Source: Rariglobus sp. (lineage in GTDB: Bacteria; Verrucomicrobiota; Verrucomicrobiia; Opitutales; Opitutaceae). Taken from it: DNA of 64,000 nt. Shown in pieces: positions 8,329 through 16,658 of this stretch. Numbering within the stretch: position 1 is the stretch's first letter; each line of letters starts with the position of its first letter. The DNA lies in assembly GCA_029266495.1 (NCBI GenBank), contig JAQSWS010000021.1:1-64000 (forward strand). Direction: 5' to 3'. The position numbers and the translations under genes were made by a program. The notes beneath the pieces were generated by a model. The model was given only the letters and a program-made list of their open reading frames with translations. It had not been told where the DNA came from and did not search any database.

Positions 8329-10104
8329 ATGAACGTCCTCCGTTTCCCGCTTCTCCTCGCCGCGCTGGCTGCCACCGCCGCGTTCGCCGCCCCGATTCCC
8401 GCCACGTCCACGATCACCGCCGCCACCGTCTACGGCGATCGCGCCGTGCTCACCCGCGCCGCCACCGCCCTGGAAGTGCCGGCCGGCGTCAGCGAAATCA
8501 CCTTCGCCCACCTCCCCGCCGCCTTGCTGGACGAATCGGTGCAAGTCTCCGCCAAGGGCACCACCGCGGCCTCCCTCCTCGACATCGCCACCCGCACCGT
8601 GTTCGTCACCGCCGAGCCCGACGCCCGCCTCAAAGCCCTCGACGACCAGCTCCTCTCCCTCCGCCGCGAGGAACGCGTGCTCAACGACCAGCGCGCCGTC
8701 CTCGATTCGCAGTGGGCCCTCCTCGGCAACATCGAGAAAGCCTCCACGACTCCCGTGAACGCCCCCGGCGGCGCCACGCCGCCCCCGCGCCCGTCGCTTG
8801 ACGACTACGAAAAACTCCTCGGCTTCTCCGCCGGCCAGCGCGCCCGCCTCAACGAAACCGCGCAAAAGCTCGAGGTCTCCCTCACCGCCCTCACCGAAAA
8901 AATCACCGCGCTCCAATCCCAAATCAACGAACTGCGAGGCAAACAGCCCGGACGCCGCGCCAGCAAAACCGTCACCGTCCGCCTCTCGACCTCCGCCGCC
9001 GGCAAGCTCGACCTCACCCTCAGCTACGGACTGCCCGGCGCGTCCTGGACCCCCGCCTACGACGCCCGCCTGCATTCCGAAAAACGCCAGGTCCAGCTCG
9101 ACGCCTTCGGTCTGGTCCGCAACGCCACCGGCGAAGACTGGGCCCACCTCGTGCTCACCCTCTCCACCGCCCGCCCCGGCTTGGGAGGCGCCGCACCCGA
9201 GATCTCCCCGTGGTATGTCGACGTCTCCCGTCCGATCACCTACGGCAAACTTTCAAGCAGCTCGATGGCCTTCGACCGCGCAGTCGGCTCGGCCGCCTTG
9301 AGACCCAAACGCCCCGAGCCCAGCTCCACCCTCCTCGGCATGGACGCCGGCCTCTCGGGTGGCGCTGAATTCGAAGCCGCCCTGCCGCCGCCTCCTCCGA
9401 CCGTCGACGCCACCTTCAGCATCGCCGGCGTCGAAACCGCCGCCACCAGCGCCAGCTTCAAGATCGCCACGCCCGTCTCGCTCGCCAGCGACAACACCCC
9501 GCAACGCGTCCCCCTCGGCTCCGCCACGCTCGCCGCCGAGCTCCAGTATCAGGCCACGCCCAAGCTTCAGGAGACCGCCTACCTCGCCGCCTACGTCCAG
9601 AACCGCAGCGAACTCCCCTTCCTCGCCGGCGCGCTCAATGTCTTCCTCGACGACACCTTCGTCGCCGCCTCACGCCTCGCGACCACCATGCCGGGCGAAA
9701 AATTCACCCTCCACCTCGGTGCCGACGAAGGCCTCTCCATCAAGCGCAAGATCGTCTCCCGCTTCACCGAGGACACCGGCTTCACCACCAAGAGCCGCCG
9801 CACGACCTATGACATTCTCGTGACGGTGACCAACAACAAGCGCACCGGCGAACGCGTAGTCATCACGGACGCCGTCCCCGTCGCCCGTGACGAAAAGGTT
9901 ATCGTGAAGCTCCTCGCCCCCTCCGAACGCGAGCTGCTCAAGCCGGAGGATGCCGCCGCCCAGCCGCCAAAAACGGGCATCGCCCGCGATGCCGACGGCA
10001 AACTCACCTGGCGCCTCGACCTCAAGCCCGGCGAAAAACGCGAACTTCCCCTCAGGTTCTCCGTCGAACACCCCGCCGACCTGCCCGTCAGTGGCCTTGA
10101 ATAG
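8329..10104 (+). CDS. MuiA-family exported protein (DUF4140/DUF4139)
   Basis: The 591-residue protein has a signal peptide (MNVLRFPLLLAALAATAAFA, cut about residue 21). An N-terminal DUF4140 part (ITAATVYGDRAVLTRAATALEVPAGVSE) is followed by a coiled-coil stretch (about 95-205). The DUF4139 beta-rich domain begins at LSYGLPGASWTPAYDARL and ends with the typical LTWRLDLKPGEKRELPLRF. Proteins of this kind have been called mucoidy inhibitor MuiA, but their biochemical role is unknown. It lies 52 bases upstream of the ammonium transporter fusion on the same strand, so the two could be cotranscribed. Confidence 0.82.
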   Translation: MNVLRFPLLLAALAATAAFAAPIPATSTITAATVYGDRAVLTRAATALEVPAGVSEITFAHLPAALLDESVQVSAKGTTAASLLDIATRTVFVTAEPDARLKALDDQLLSLRREERVLNDQRAVLDSQWALLGNIEKASTTPVNAPGGATPPPRPSLDDYEKLLGFSAGQRARLNETAQKLEVSLTALTEKITALQSQINELRGKQPGRRASKTVTVRLSTSAAGKLDLTLSYGLPGASWTPAYDARLHSEKRQVQLDAFGLVRNATGEDWAHLVLTLSTARPGLGGAAPEISPWYVDVSRPITYGKLSSSSMAFDRAVGSAALRPKRPEPSSTLLGMDAGLSGGAEFEAALPPPPPTVDATFSIAGVETAATSASFKIATPVSLASDNTPQRVPLGSATLAAELQYQATPKLQETAYLAAYVQNRSELPFLAGALNVFLDDTFVAASRLATTMPGEKFTLHLGADEGLSIKRKIVSRFTEDTGFTTKSRRTTYDILVTVTNNKRTGERVVITDAVPVARDEKVIVKLLAPSERELLKPEDAAAQPPKTGIARDADGKLTWRLDLKPGEKRELPLRFSVEHPADLPVSGLE

Positions 10105-10156
10105 TTTCCGCAGGTTTTTGTTGGTGAGTCCGCGGGATCTGACATAACACCCGGGC

Positions 10157-12301
10157 ATGCCCTTTCCCGGTGTAGACATGTTATGGGTGGTCATCGCCGC
10201 CACGCTCGTGATGTCGATGCAGACCGGCTTCTGCATGCTGGAAGCCGGTCTCGTGCGTTCGAAGAACACGATCAACGTCGCGATCAAAAACCTCCTCGAT
10301 TTCTGCGTCGCCAGCATCTGCTTCTGGGCCTTCGGCTTCGCACTCATGTTCGGCGCTTCCGCCTCCGGGTGGATCGGCACCAGCGAATGGCTCTTCGCCA
10401 CCTGGCCCACCGCCCATAACGCGACTTTTTTCCTGTTCCAGGTGATGTTCTGCGCCACCTCCGCGACCATCGTCTCGGGCGCGGTCGCCGAGCGGATGAG
10501 CTTCCGCGGCTACCTTTTGATGACCGCCCTGGTCTCCAGCACCATTTATCCCCTGAGCGGCCACTGGATCTGGAATGAGAACGGCTGGCTCGCGAAACTC
10601 GGTTTCGTTGATTTCGCCGGCTCCACCGCGGTGCACAGCGTGGGCGGATGGCTCTCGCTCGCGGCCGTGCTCATCATCGGCCCCCGGCTCGGCCGTTTTT
10701 CTTCCTCCACGCCGCTCGCCAGCTCCCACAGTCTCGGCACCGCCACTTTCGGCGTGTTGATTCTCTTCGTCGCCTGGCTCGGCTTCAACGGAGGCAGCCG
10801 GCTCGCGCTCACGGAAGACGTGCCGCTCATCCTGATCAACACCGTGCTGGCCGGCAGCGCCGGTGCGCTCGCCGGACTCTTCGCCGCCTGGAAATTCAAG
10901 GGGCTGCCCGACCTGCCCGACACCCTGAACGGCACCCTCGCCGGTCTGGTCGCGGGCACCGCCAGCTGCCATGCGGTCAGCCCGGCCTCGGCGGTCGTGA
11001 TCGGCGCCGCCGGCGGGCTGTTGTGCTATTACGTCACCCTCCTCCTGGAAAAAGCAAAAATCGACGACGTCGTCGGCGCCACCGCCGCGCACGGGGCCGC
11101 GGGTGTCTGGGGCACGCTCGCCGTGGCGTTGTTTGGCCAGCCCGAAAAACTCGGCACCGGCCTCGGCTTCTGGGCCCAGCTCGGCGTTCAATCGCTCGGC
11201 ATCGCCGCCGTGGGAGCCTGGGCCTTCGGCGGCGGCTGGGTGTTGCTGAAGCTCATCAACCGCTTCGAGCCGCTGCGGGTCTCTCCCGAGGCCGAACGCG
11301 TGGGCCTCAACGTCGCCGAACACGGCGCCAGCACCGAGATCATCGATCTCCTCAGCGAGATGGGCCGCCACCGCTCCCAGGGCGAGTTCACCCGGCGCCT
11401 CGAGTTCGACGCGTTCACCGAAGTCGGCCAGATCGCCCACGAATACAACCAGGTCATCGCCAAGGTGGTCGAAGAAATGGAACTGCGCGAGGGCATCGCC
11501 ACCCGGCTCCGCTCCGAACGCGAGACCGCCGAGGAGTCCAACCGCAAGATCGTCTCCTCGATCGAATACGCCCGGCGCATCCAGCAGGCCATCCTTCCGC
11601 GGCCCGAAACCCTCACTGAAACCCTCGGCGAACACGCCCTCGTCTACCGTCCGCGCGACCTGGTCTCCGGCGATTTCTATTGGTGCCTGCGGGAGGGGGA
11701 CCACACCTTCGCCGCCGTCGTCGACTGCACCGGCCATGGCGTGCCCGGCGCGTTCATGTCGCTGGTCGGCCACGCCCTCCTCCAGCAAATCGTCGCCGAA
11801 CAAGCCATTCTCGACCCCGCCGCCATCCTCACCGCCATGCATCAACGCGTGCGCGACGCCCTCCGCCAGGACACCCCGGGCAGCGACAACCAGGACGGCA
11901 TGGACGTCTGCCTCATCCGCATCGACGCCGACAAAATCCTCTTCGCCGGCGCACGCCGTCCGCTTTGGTGGGCGTTGCCCGACGGCACGTTTGGCGAGAT
12001 CAAGGGCAACCGGGTTTCCCTCGGCGGCGGCCACCACGAAAAACGCCGCGCGCACTTCGACCAGCACACGGTGCCGCGGTCGCCCGGACTCACGCTCTAC
12101 CTCGCCAGCGACGGTTACGCCGACCAGCCCAACCACCTGCGCCAGCCTTTCGACACCCGCCGTCTCCGCGAATTGCTAAAACGCATCGCCCCCGAACCCA
12201 TGTCCGCCCAGACGGTCGCTCTCGACGAGGCGCTCGACGCCCATCGCGGCGGCGCCGCCCAGCGCGACGACATCACCCTTCTCGCCCTCCGACTTAACTG
12301 A
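10157..12301 (+). CDS. ammonium transporter (Amt) fused to a SpoIIE/SiaA-type PP2C phosphatase
   Basis: One 714-residue protein. Residues 1-370 are an Amt/Rh channel with about ten to eleven membrane helices. They keep the early GFCMLEAG helix, the conserved Asp152 in DFAGSTAVH, and both pore histidines, His160 and His312 (AAHGAAGVWG), so the channel looks functional. Residues 385-490 form a helical, coiled-coil-like linker. Residues 495-714 are a SpoIIE/RsbU-type phosphatase with the metal-binding aspartates in SGDFYWC, VVDCTGHGVPGAFMS and LASDGYADQ. Amt domains fused to output domains are known as ammonium sensors. Here the output is a Ser/Thr phosphatase, and the next two genes encode SiaB-like and SiaC-like proteins, the usual partners of the membrane phosphatase SiaA. 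The Amt domain therefore seems to replace the usual SiaA sensor. ATG 10178 is an alternative start. Confidence 0.9.
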   Translation: MPFPGVDMLWVVIAATLVMSMQTGFCMLEAGLVRSKNTINVAIKNLLDFCVASICFWAFGFALMFGASASGWIGTSEWLFATWPTAHNATFFLFQVMFCATSATIVSGAVAERMSFRGYLLMTALVSSTIYPLSGHWIWNENGWLAKLGFVDFAGSTAVHSVGGWLSLAAVLIIGPRLGRFSSSTPLASSHSLGTATFGVLILFVAWLGFNGGSRLALTEDVPLILINTVLAGSAGALAGLFAAWKFKGLPDLPDTLNGTLAGLVAGTASCHAVSPASAVVIGAAGGLLCYYVTLLLEKAKIDDVVGATAAHGAAGVWGTLAVALFGQPEKLGTGLGFWAQLGVQSLGIAAVGAWAFGGGWVLLKLINRFEPLRVSPEAERVGLNVAEHGASTEIIDLLSEMGRHRSQGEFTRRLEFDAFTEVGQIAHEYNQVIAKVVEEMELREGIATRLRSERETAEESNRKIVSSIEYARRIQQAILPRPETLTETLGEHALVYRPRDLVSGDFYWCLREGDHTFAAVVDCTGHGVPGAFMSLVGHALLQQIVAEQAILDPAAILTAMHQRVRDALRQDTPGSDNQDGMDVCLIRIDADKILFAGARRPLWWALPDGTFGEIKGNRVSLGGGHHEKRRAHFDQHTVPRSPGLTLYLASDGYADQPNHLRQPFDTRRLRELLKRIAPEPMSAQTVALDEALDAHRGGAAQRDDITLLALRLN

Positions 12302-12338
12302 CCACTGACATGACCCCCCATTCAGGATTTCAACCTTC

Positions 12339-12890
12339 ATGACTCCCGAGCTCCTTCACGCCCATTACCTCGCCATGCGCGAGCAACGCCTCGTGCTCTC
12401 CTTCATGGGCATCGTCACCCAGGAGATCATGGTCGAATACGGCAAACTCATCCAGGCCCAGGAGGGCCTGAGCGAGAACAGCCGCCTCCTCCTCTTCGGC
12501 ACCTTCATCGAACTCACCCAGAACATCCTTCGCTACTCCGCGGAACGCAGCGGCCCCGCCGAGAACAGCCGCGGCATCGGCATCGTGCTCGTCAGCGAGC
12601 AGGACGACACCTTCACCGTCGCCTCCGGCAACCTCGTCACCGCCACCGCCGCCGCCGCCCTCTCCTCCCAGCTCGCCCACCTCGTCTCCCTTGATCGCGA
12701 CGCGCTCAAACAACTCCACAAGGACCGCCGTCGCTCCGGTCCGCCCGCCGGCAGCCTCGGGGCCGGCCTCGGGTTGATCGAAGTCTGCCGCCGCGCCGCC
12801 ACGCCCCCCGCCTACACCTTGATGCCCCAGGAAGGCGGCGACGTATTTTTCTCCCTCTCCGTCCCCATCGCCAAAGGCCTCTCGTCATGA
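12339..12890 (+). CDS. SiaB-family protein kinase (DUF6272)
   Basis: This 183-residue cytoplasmic protein resembles SiaB, a GHKL-type kinase that phosphorylates SiaC. An N-terminal helical region precedes FIELTQNILRYSAE (about 51-64), which supplies the Glu/Asn of an N-box. A glycine-rich lid, GSLGAGLGLIEVCRRA (about 138-153), forms the ATP pocket. The gene begins 37 bases after the Amt-phosphatase gene and its stop overlaps the next start (ATGA), indicating translational coupling. Kinase and phosphatase should act in opposite directions on the product of the next gene. The family call rests on motif pattern and gene order. Confidence 0.85.
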   Translation: MTPELLHAHYLAMREQRLVLSFMGIVTQEIMVEYGKLIQAQEGLSENSRLLLFGTFIELTQNILRYSAERSGPAENSRGIGIVLVSEQDDTFTVASGNLVTATAAAALSSQLAHLVSLDRDALKQLHKDRRRSGPPAGSLGAGLGLIEVCRRAATPPAYTLMPQEGGDVFFSLSVPIAKGLSS

Positions 12891-13258
12891 TCGCACTCGA
12901 CCTCCCCGCCACCGACACCACGCCTCACGTCCGTTACGACGCCGGCGCCGCCACGCTCCGCTTCGAAGGCGAATCCTACCCGGAAAACGTGAGCCAGTTC
13001 TACGAGCCCGTCTTCGCCTGGCTTCGCGACTTCCTCGCCGAAAAGCCCGCCTTCAAGGTCGTGCTCGCCTTCAGCTACCTCAACACCAGCTCGACGAAGA
13101 TGCTCCTCGATCTGCTCCTCCTGCTCGACGACTACCACCGCACCGGCGGAAAAGTCGAAGTCGAGTGGCACTACCGCCCCTCCCTTGAGGTCATGCAGGA
13201 AGCCGGCGAAGAATTCGGCGAGGACCTCTCCCTGCCCTACCGCCTGGTCGCAATCTAA
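12887..13258 (+). CDS. SiaC-family regulatory phosphoprotein (DUF1987)
   Basis: This 123-residue protein has the DUF1987/SiaC fold pattern: a short beta-hairpin start (LRFEGESYPENVSQFYEPVFAWL), a central FSYLNTSSTKMLLDLL and a final strand LPYRLVAI. The NTSS motif at residues 66-69 is the conserved place where SiaC is phosphorylated on threonine in Pseudomonas aeruginosa, so Thr67 is the likely site here. There, dephosphorylated SiaC binds and activates the diguanylate cyclase SiaD. No GGDEF protein is encoded nearby. The next gene is a histidine kinase instead, so the output partner may differ. The start overlaps the upstream stop by four bases. Confidence 0.88.
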   Translation: MIALDLPATDTTPHVRYDAGAATLRFEGESYPENVSQFYEPVFAWLRDFLAEKPAFKVVLAFSYLNTSSTKMLLDLLLLLDDYHRTGGKVEVEWHYRPSLEVMQEAGEEFGEDLSLPYRLVAI

Positions 13259-13312
13259 TCCCCGTATCCACCGCGCAGGCCGCGAGCTCGCTCGCGCTCC
13301 GACCCTCCTCCC

Positions 13313-14284
13313 ATGTCCAAAGCAGACCGAGCCTCCCGCGACCAGGCCGTAGAAAGCCTCTACGCAAAGGAGACCGCCGCCCTTCGCCTCGCCGAAGGCG
13401 CGCTCACCCGCCAGCAACTCAGCGACGTCGTCTACGAACCGTTTCGCGATGTCATTAAAAATTACCGCCGCCTGCTCCGGCAGACGATGAAGGTCACCGC
13501 CGTCAGCGACGCCACCCAGCTCCAGCTCCGCCGCACCAGCCGCGAACTCGCCGACGCCCTCGCCAAGGTCGAAACCCTTAACGCCGAACTCCGCGCCCTC
13601 CAGGAGGAGAAGGACGAGCTCTTCGCCATGGCCATCCATGATTTGAAGAGTCCGCTTTCCGGGATCTGCGGACTCGCCCAGCTCATTTCCGACTCCGCCC
13701 TTTCCGAATCCACGGAACACCGTGAAATGGGCGCAGACATTTATCACCTCGGCGGCGACATGCTCGCCATGGTTGCCGACCTCGTGGACCTTTACCGCTT
13801 CGAGTCCGCCCCGCTCACCCTCGCCTCCGCCGAATACAGCCTCGCGGGATTTCGCGATATCATCTCCGGCACGCTCGGCGGAATCGCCCGGCGCAAGCGC
13901 ATGGCCCTCGTCTTCAAAATCGAGCCGGCCGATGCCACGGTGGTGATCAACGAAGAAGCGTTCGTGCGCATCGCCAATAACCTGGTGTCCAACGCACTCA
14001 AATACGCCCCCCAAGGCAGTCCCGTGACCGTGACGCTGTCGGTGGAGGACGGGGAATTCCGCCTGTCAGTCGCGGATCAAGGCCCCGGCATCAGCCCCGC
14101 CGACCAGAAAAAACTCTTCCGCAAGTTCGCCCGTCTCTCCGCGCGCCCCACCGGCGGGGAAAGCTCCTCCGGCCTCGGCCTCGCGATCGTCAAGCGCCTC
14201 GTCGACACGATGAAGGGCCGCGTCTGGTGCGAAAGCGAACTCGGCCTCGGCACCACCTTCCACGTGGCCCTCCCCGCCGGCTGA
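13313..14284 (+). CDS. soluble sensor histidine kinase
   Basis: The 323-residue protein has no signal peptide or membrane segment, so it should be cytoplasmic. Residues 1-65 are a helical region of unknown type, and 66-103 form a coiled coil. The HisKA H-box is MAIHDLKSPLSG with His109. The HATPase domain has the N-box NNLVSNALKYAP, the G1 box DQGPGIS and the G2 box GLGLAIVKRLV. No receiver domain and no response-regulator gene are visible beside it. It starts 54 bases after the SiaC-like gene and probably belongs to the same transcript. With no sensor domain of its own, it may receive its signal from the SiaC-like protein. That is inference. Confidence 0.88.
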   Translation: MSKADRASRDQAVESLYAKETAALRLAEGALTRQQLSDVVYEPFRDVIKNYRRLLRQTMKVTAVSDATQLQLRRTSRELADALAKVETLNAELRALQEEKDELFAMAIHDLKSPLSGICGLAQLISDSALSESTEHREMGADIYHLGGDMLAMVADLVDLYRFESAPLTLASAEYSLAGFRDIISGTLGGIARRKRMALVFKIEPADATVVINEEAFVRIANNLVSNALKYAPQGSPVTVTLSVEDGEFRLSVADQGPGISPADQKKLFRKFARLSARPTGGESSSGLGLAIVKRLVDTMKGRVWCESELGLGTTFHVALPAG

Positions 14285-14315
14285 GTTTCCGGCAGGGTGC
14301 GCCGTGGCACGCCCG

Positions 14316-16586
14316 TCAATAAAGCAGCGCGACACCGATGGAGTTGCAGCGAAGGCGACCGGTAAGACTGGCGGCGGCCGGGCTGACATTGGTGAACGTG
14401 ACGGGCGTGCCGGCGTCCGCCTCGACTCCGGTGAACGTCGTAAGCGCGGCATCCAGAATGAACGTCTGCTGCCGGACGATTCCGGCCTGGGTCCACTTGA
14501 CGTGAAGGATTTCGTCGCCGGTCCATTCGCGCCAGTTGATCTGCTGGAGCGCAAACGCATGGTTCGCTTGCAGCGTAAAACTTTCGCCGCGATCGAAACG
14601 TCCGAGTCCGCTATTGGCCACGCCGAAGCCGGAGCTTTCAAAGCCGAAGAAGGAGGCGGTCGCGCCGCTTGCGTCGGGGGCGGAGGGATTGGCAATATTC
14701 ACACCGGTCTTCGGATCGGCGAAGGTCAGCGTGACAGGCGTGCCGTCGGGCGTGAAACCCGCGGAAAAGGAGACGCCGCCATTGACGGCGTTCCATGGAG
14801 CGGCGGTCCAGGCCTGCAGATCGAATGAAGTGCCGGGCGTGGTCACGGCGACGGGCGTGAACTTGACTGCGTCGACGATCACGTGGCCGTCAGTGGCGGT
14901 ATTTCCGACGAAGACGCCGTGATCGCCGCCGGGCGAAAACGTGAACACGCCGAGGGGATGCCAGGCGCCTCCGCTTTGTTGGTTGACGGTGAAGGGCGCG
15001 ATGCCGCCGGCGTGGATGACGTCGATCGGCGTATTGGTGGCGCGGTTGGGGGCGGCGGTCCAGTTGACCGAAACCGCATAGGCTCCCGTGGCGGGAAACG
15101 CGGGAGTGAAGAGAGCGGATTTGGAGCCCTTGCCGGCGTCGCCATCGTGGAGGTAGTCGGAGCCGTATTGACCGGCGACGCCGGAACCGGTGGCCCAGCC
15201 GGAAGACTTGGTGAAACGCGGGGCCGGATCGAGATTGTCGATGATGAGTTCGACGGCGGCGGGCGGAGGAGGCGTGGTGTCGTCCACCGTGAGCGAGAGC
15301 AGGGCGGCGCGCAGCGGGATGGCGAGACGGGCGTTTCCGGCGGCGGAGACATGCGTGCCGTCGCTGGTGACGTATTTGGCGGTGCCGTTGACGAGCCAGC
15401 GCGTGTTGTCGGACGGAGCAGCGATCGCGGCGAGGCAGTCCAGGAGGATGTCGATTTTTCCGTCGGCGAGGGCGGTGGCGAAGCCGGCGTTGATGAGGTC
15501 GCGTTTGCCGCCCGCGGCCCAGCCGCTGTTGGGCGTTTGTCCGGCCAGGGTGGCCCATGAGTCGGTGCTGGCGGTGCGCGGCATGAGCTGGGTGCGAATG
15601 ATTTTTTGCACGCCGGCGTCACGGGCCATGGACCAGATCGTTTCGGTGCGCGTGAGAATGGCGGACGTGCTGCCGGTGCCGCCGGAGCCGAGGTCGTTGG
15701 TGCCGTATTCCTCGACCACGACATTGGCGAAGGGCAGGAAATGGGTCTGGCGTTGCTGGCGGGTGGGATTGACGAAGTTGGCGGCGCTTTGGCCGTGACG
15801 GGTGAGGTTGAACATGGCGATGGCGTTGGCGCCGTTGGTGTCCACGGCGGCGCGGTTGAAGAAGCCGTAGCCGGCGATGACGGGCACGGGATTGGCGGAG
15901 TCACCGGTGCCATCGAGAATGCTGTCGCCGATGCCGATGACCGCGAGGTGGCCCGGCGTGCTGAAGCGGCCGAGAAAGACCATCGGCAGGCCGGCGGTGC
16001 GGGTGGAGCCGCCGGTGATCGACGGAACCGGGCCGGTGGTGTCGAAGGAGCCGGGGTCGTTGGCGGGCGGATACACGACGAACTTCGCGCCGGCGTAAGT
16101 GGTGGGCGTGCCGCTGGGGATTTTTCCGCCGCTGGGGATGAATCCGCGAACGTTCAGCCAGAAGACCTCGTCACGGGCGGGGGTGGCGCCGGTCCACACG
16201 GAAGAGGAAACGGGATCGGACAACCAATAGGGCGTGGTCGAGTTCATCGGCAGCACGAGCGTGCGGGAGCCGGAGAAGGTGAGCGGCACGATCTGGCCGG
16301 TGGAGGCGCGCTCGAGCCAGGCGTGGGTGAGGGTGACGGCGTTGGTGGTGTTGGGGGTCTCGGCGTCATAAGGATACATCCAATCCATGAAACCGATCCG
16401 GATCTCGGCCACGGGTCCGCCAAGTTTGTGCGGAGTGCGCTGGCGGAAGGCGGTGTTGGCGGCGGCGGGCGTGTAGAAGTTGCTGGCGATGCGTCCGCCG
16501 GTGGCGACGACGCGAACGGGCTGTTGCTGGGCAACGAGCGGCGCGGCGAAAGTCACCGCGAAGACGAGAACGGAAAGGAGTTTCAT
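14316..16586 (-). CDS. secreted SGNH/GDSL hydrolase with golvesin-like and C-terminal beta modules
   Basis: The 756-residue protein begins with a signal peptide (MKLLSVLVFAVTFAAPLVAQ). Residues 25-210 are beta-rich. The SGNH esterase domain follows with GIGDSILDG (Ser222), VEEYGTNDLGSGG for the oxyanion Asn, and DGTHVSAAGN (Asp409, His412). A golvesin C-terminal-like domain spans about 440-580 (GWATGSGVAGQYGSDYLHD and HVIVDAVKF). The last roughly 170 residues (from DLQAWTAAPWNAVNGG to the end) are closely similar to the C-terminus of the next upstream gene. The catalytic type suggests removal of acetyl or other acyl groups from a polysaccharide. It is read after that glycosidase gene on the same strand and converges on the histidine kinase gene. 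Confidence 0.82.
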   Translation of the reverse strand: MKLLSVLVFAVTFAAPLVAQQQPVRVVATGGRIASNFYTPAAANTAFRQRTPHKLGGPVAEIRIGFMDWMYPYDAETPNTTNAVTLTHAWLERASTGQIVPLTFSGSRTLVLPMNSTTPYWLSDPVSSSVWTGATPARDEVFWLNVRGFIPSGGKIPSGTPTTYAGAKFVVYPPANDPGSFDTTGPVPSITGGSTRTAGLPMVFLGRFSTPGHLAVIGIGDSILDGTGDSANPVPVIAGYGFFNRAAVDTNGANAIAMFNLTRHGQSAANFVNPTRQQRQTHFLPFANVVVEEYGTNDLGSGGTGSTSAILTRTETIWSMARDAGVQKIIRTQLMPRTASTDSWATLAGQTPNSGWAAGGKRDLINAGFATALADGKIDILLDCLAAIAAPSDNTRWLVNGTAKYVTSDGTHVSAAGNARLAIPLRAALLSLTVDDTTPPPPAAVELIIDNLDPAPRFTKSSGWATGSGVAGQYGSDYLHDGDAGKGSKSALFTPAFPATGAYAVSVNWTAAPNRATNTPIDVIHAGGIAPFTVNQQSGGAWHPLGVFTFSPGGDHGVFVGNTATDGHVIVDAVKFTPVAVTTPGTSFDLQAWTAAPWNAVNGGVSFSAGFTPDGTPVTLTFADPKTGVNIANPSAPDASGATASFFGFESSGFGVANSGLGRFDRGESFTLQANHAFALQQINWREWTGDEILHVKWTQAGIVRQQTFILDAALTTFTGVEADAGTPVTFTNVSPAAASLTGRLRCNSIGVALLY

Positions 16587-16599
16587 GGGAAGAATCGGA

Positions 16600-16641
16600 T
16601 AAAATGAAACGACGGAGCCGCGCGCGGGGCGGCTCCGTCGT
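16600..16641 (-). terminator. terminator-like hairpin between the glycosidase and SGNH hydrolase genes
   Basis: A 13-bp stem ACGACGGAGCCGC / GCGGCTCCGTCGT (16609-16621 with 16629-16641) is followed on the minus strand by TTCATTTTATCC. It would reduce read-through from the 1151-residue glycosidase into the SGNH hydrolase gene. The imperfect T tract lowers confidence. Confidence 0.55.
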
Positions 16642-16658
16642 CGTGGAGAAACACGGCG

